The notes beneath the pieces were generated by a model. That model searched no databases. It saw only the letters and a list, made by a program, of their open reading frames with translations, and was not told where the DNA came from. This document shows positions 14,869 through 16,383 of a DNA stretch of 16,383 nt, piece by piece. Origin of the DNA: Actinomycetota bacterium (GTDB lineage: Bacteria > Actinomycetota > Acidimicrobiia > Acidimicrobiales > Ilumatobacteraceae); NCBI GenBank assembly GCA_018882725.1, contig VERK01000022.1, forward strand, positions 1 through 16,383, written 5' to 3'. The position numbers and the translations under genes were made by a program. The stretch's first letter is position 1; each line of letters starts with the position of its first letter.

Positions 14869-16383
14869 TCAGCCGACGGTGGTGGTGATGGGTTGGCTTG
14901 ATCGTCCGGTGTTGCTGGAGGTGAGTGTGTAGGTGCCGGGTCGACCGGTCTTGACGTGGCACAGGGTCCACGGTCCGACGGTGATGGTGGTGTTGGCGCA
15001 CACGTTGGTGGACGAGGCGTTGGTGACAGCAACGGTGGGATTGCCGGCGGGTGTGTCCCACGCGAGTAGTACACCGCAGTTGGTGCACAGCCAGTTGGAG
15101 ATGCCGATGAAGAACTTCGGTGTTGCGGGCAGTGGATTCCACACGGCGACCAGTGTGATGTTCTCGGCGACGAATGAGCGCAGTGCACCATCACTGGGGT
15201 CGACGAGTACGGGGAACGTTCTCACGATGGTTGGCGTTGTGGTGTTGGCCCAACCGGCGAAGGCGAAGCCGTTTCGTGTGCAGTCGCTGGCCCCGGGTAG
15301 GTAGCGATAGCCGAGGAAGGAGGCTGTCCATATCTCCGTATGGGCAATGCCGTCGACACACGATCCGCCGGACGGGTCAAGAGTCGCGCGCAACAAAGCG
15401 ACGACGGGAGCCGGAGCGACGATCGGAGTGACTATCAACAGGTTCACAACCGTGGTGGGTATGGGCCGAGCGAAAGGTCTGCCGGCCGGACCGCCGCCGA
15501 TCGTGCCGTCGCCGATCTGGCCCTTGCCGTTCGCCCCCCAGCACTTCACCGAACTGTTGGTCATGACGGCACACGCGTTGACGTTGCCGACGTCGATACT
15601 GGCCACTCCCTCGATAGGAAGGCCATTGGCCGCGATCACGGACACGGCTAGGTTCCAGTCGGACAAATCTGCTCGGCCCAGGTTGCCGTAGGTGCCCTCC
15701 CCCCAGCATTTGACGTACGTGTCAACCCGCAATGCGCACGCGGTCTTCTTGCCGACATCGATAGAGGCGACTGCCGAGAGAGTGGCGTTCGAGAGATCCT
15801 TCACAGCGACGGGCAAGGGCTTATACGGAACGAGCGTCGGGTCGCTCCCATCCCCCAACTGCCCCGTGTCGTTGTGACCCCAACAGCGGACGGTCGTATC
15901 TGCGAGGAGCGCGCACGTGAAGGCGAAGCCAGACGACACCGAGGTGGCATTGGTGAGGCCGGTGACAGTGATCGATCGGTTCCGCGGGGTGTTCGAGCCG
16001 TCTCCTAGCTGGCCAAAAAGGTTCTGCCCCCAGCATTCGACCGTCCCATTGGTGCGACGAGCGCAGACGTGAGACTCGCCGGCGGAAATCGCAGTCACTC
16101 CTGTGAGCGGGCCTCCAGCATTACGCGTGACCTGAACCGGGAAATTCGACTGGGATGCGCCAGATCCATTCCCGAGCTCACTGTTTGAGTTGTCACCCCA
16201 GCAGTTCACGGTGCCGTTGGCGATGAGCGCACACGAGAAGTACCCGCCGACCGAGACTGCAACGACGTTGGCGAGTGGTGGGCCGCCGACACCGGTCAGC
16301 ACGGTCGTTGCTGTTGTCGCAGTCGAGCCGTCGACCTCGCCGTCGCCGAGATTGCCGTAGTCTCGGATTCCCCAGCACCGAGC
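14869..16383 (-). CDS. RCC1-repeat beta-propeller protein with shared C-terminal module (5' end beyond window)
   Basis: The frame is open to the window edge, so 504 residues of the C-terminal part are visible. The GTG at 16302 is internal, because RCC1 sequence (ARCWGIRDYGNLGDG) continues in frame upstream of it. Six CWG-x-G-x-LG blade motifs are seen. Each complete blade has a pair of cysteines (FSCALIANGTVNCWG and equivalents) that could form an intra-blade disulfide, as expected for an exported protein. After a linker (about 305-330), an InlB-like repeat (from about 335, with DPSDGALR) and an FN3-like domain with CTNC (433-436) follow, nearly identical to those of the GLUG protein at 10863. 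Eukaryotic RCC1 is a nucleotide exchange factor. Bacterial secreted RCC1 proteins are usually of unknown binding function, and no exchange role is implied. Confidence 0.88.
   Translation of the reverse strand, partial: ARCWGIRDYGNLGDGEVDGSTATTATTVLTGVGGPPLANVVAVSVGGYFSCALIANGTVNCWGDNSNSELGNGSGASQSNFPVQVTRNAGGPLTGVTAISAGESHVCARRTNGTVECWGQNLFGQLGDGSNTPRNRSITVTGLTNATSVSSGFAFTCALLADTTVRCWGHNDTGQLGDGSDPTLVPYKPLPVAVKDLSNATLSAVASIDVGKKTACALRVDTYVKCWGEGTYGNLGRADLSDWNLAVSVIAANGLPIEGVASIDVGNVNACAVMTNSSVKCWGANGKGQIGDGTIGGGPAGRPFARPIPTTVVNLLIVTPIVAPAPVVALLRATLDPSGGSCVDGIAHTEIWTASFLGYRYLPGASDCTRNGFAFAGWANTTTPTIVRTFPVLVDPSDGALRSFVAENITLVAVWNPLPATPKFFIGISNWLCTNCGVLLAWDTPAGNPTVAVTNASSTNVCANTTITVGPWTLCHVKTGRPGTYTLTSSNTGRSSQPITTTVG
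14944..15360 (-). repeat. 417-bp direct repeat, copy B (C-terminal module)
   Basis: Partner of 10938-11354 in the same orientation, inside the RCC1-repeat gene. The two copies flank the N-terminal coding part of the second GLUG gene and the whole toxin-antitoxin pair. Homologous recombination between them would delete about 4 kb and still leave an intact RCC1-plus-module gene, because both copies are in the same reading frame. Confidence 0.9.

Noticed and set aside
16193..16302. Start of the RCC1 gene at GTG 16302
   Set aside because: The frame continues in RCC1 sequence with a CWG motif to the window edge, so the gene is cut by the edge.
14869..16383. A guanine nucleotide exchange role for the RCC1 protein
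   Set aside because: The cysteine pairs and the surface-type C-terminal module point to an exported binding protein, and RCC1 repeats alone do not show exchange activity.

Overview
The window is high-GC DNA with actinobacterial traits. These are cell-wall-binding type-2 repeats, GTG starts, and several genes whose start lies exactly where a leaderless transcript would begin. The large GLUG, RCC1 and BspA-like secreted proteins would suit an aquatic actinomycete, perhaps Acidimicrobiia, but that placement is inferred from style and not from a marker gene.

Left edge (1-540): two serine tRNA genes with encoded CCA (anticodons GCU and UGA) lie in tandem on the minus strand, followed by a perfect hairpin. 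The first 85 bases may hold the start of a truncated minus-strand gene.

541-3891: a secreted 1116-residue GLUG beta-helix protein. It converges with a minus-strand pair: a short-chain dehydrogenase (3893-4768) and prephenate dehydratase pheA (4795-5745). Divergent from pheA is larB-larC (5801-7731), which makes part of the nickel-pincer nucleotide cofactor. larE and the acceptor enzyme larA are not in the window.

7763-16383: a surface-protein island, mostly on the minus strand. It holds a cell-wall-binding protein with a long array of 25-residue BspA/DUF285 repeats (7763-10759), a second GLUG protein (10863-14060), and the 3' part of an RCC1-repeat protein (14869 to the window edge). A VapBC-like toxin-antitoxin pair (14206-14867) sits on the plus strand between the last two, with a clear double operator over its promoter.

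Main observations. (1) Both GLUG proteins and the RCC1 protein end in the same two-part module: an InlB/Listeria-Bacteroides-like repeat with DPSDGALR, then a cysteine-bearing FN3-like domain. It is joined to different N-terminal solenoids and looks like a common secretion or attachment tag. (2) Two copies of this module form a 417-bp direct repeat, about 97% identical, 4006 bp apart, with the toxin-antitoxin pair between them. (3) Four genes share a TANNNT-N6-start arrangement, pointing to leaderless transcription.

The housekeeping genes (pheA, SDR, larBC, tRNAs) show no functional link to the surface proteins.
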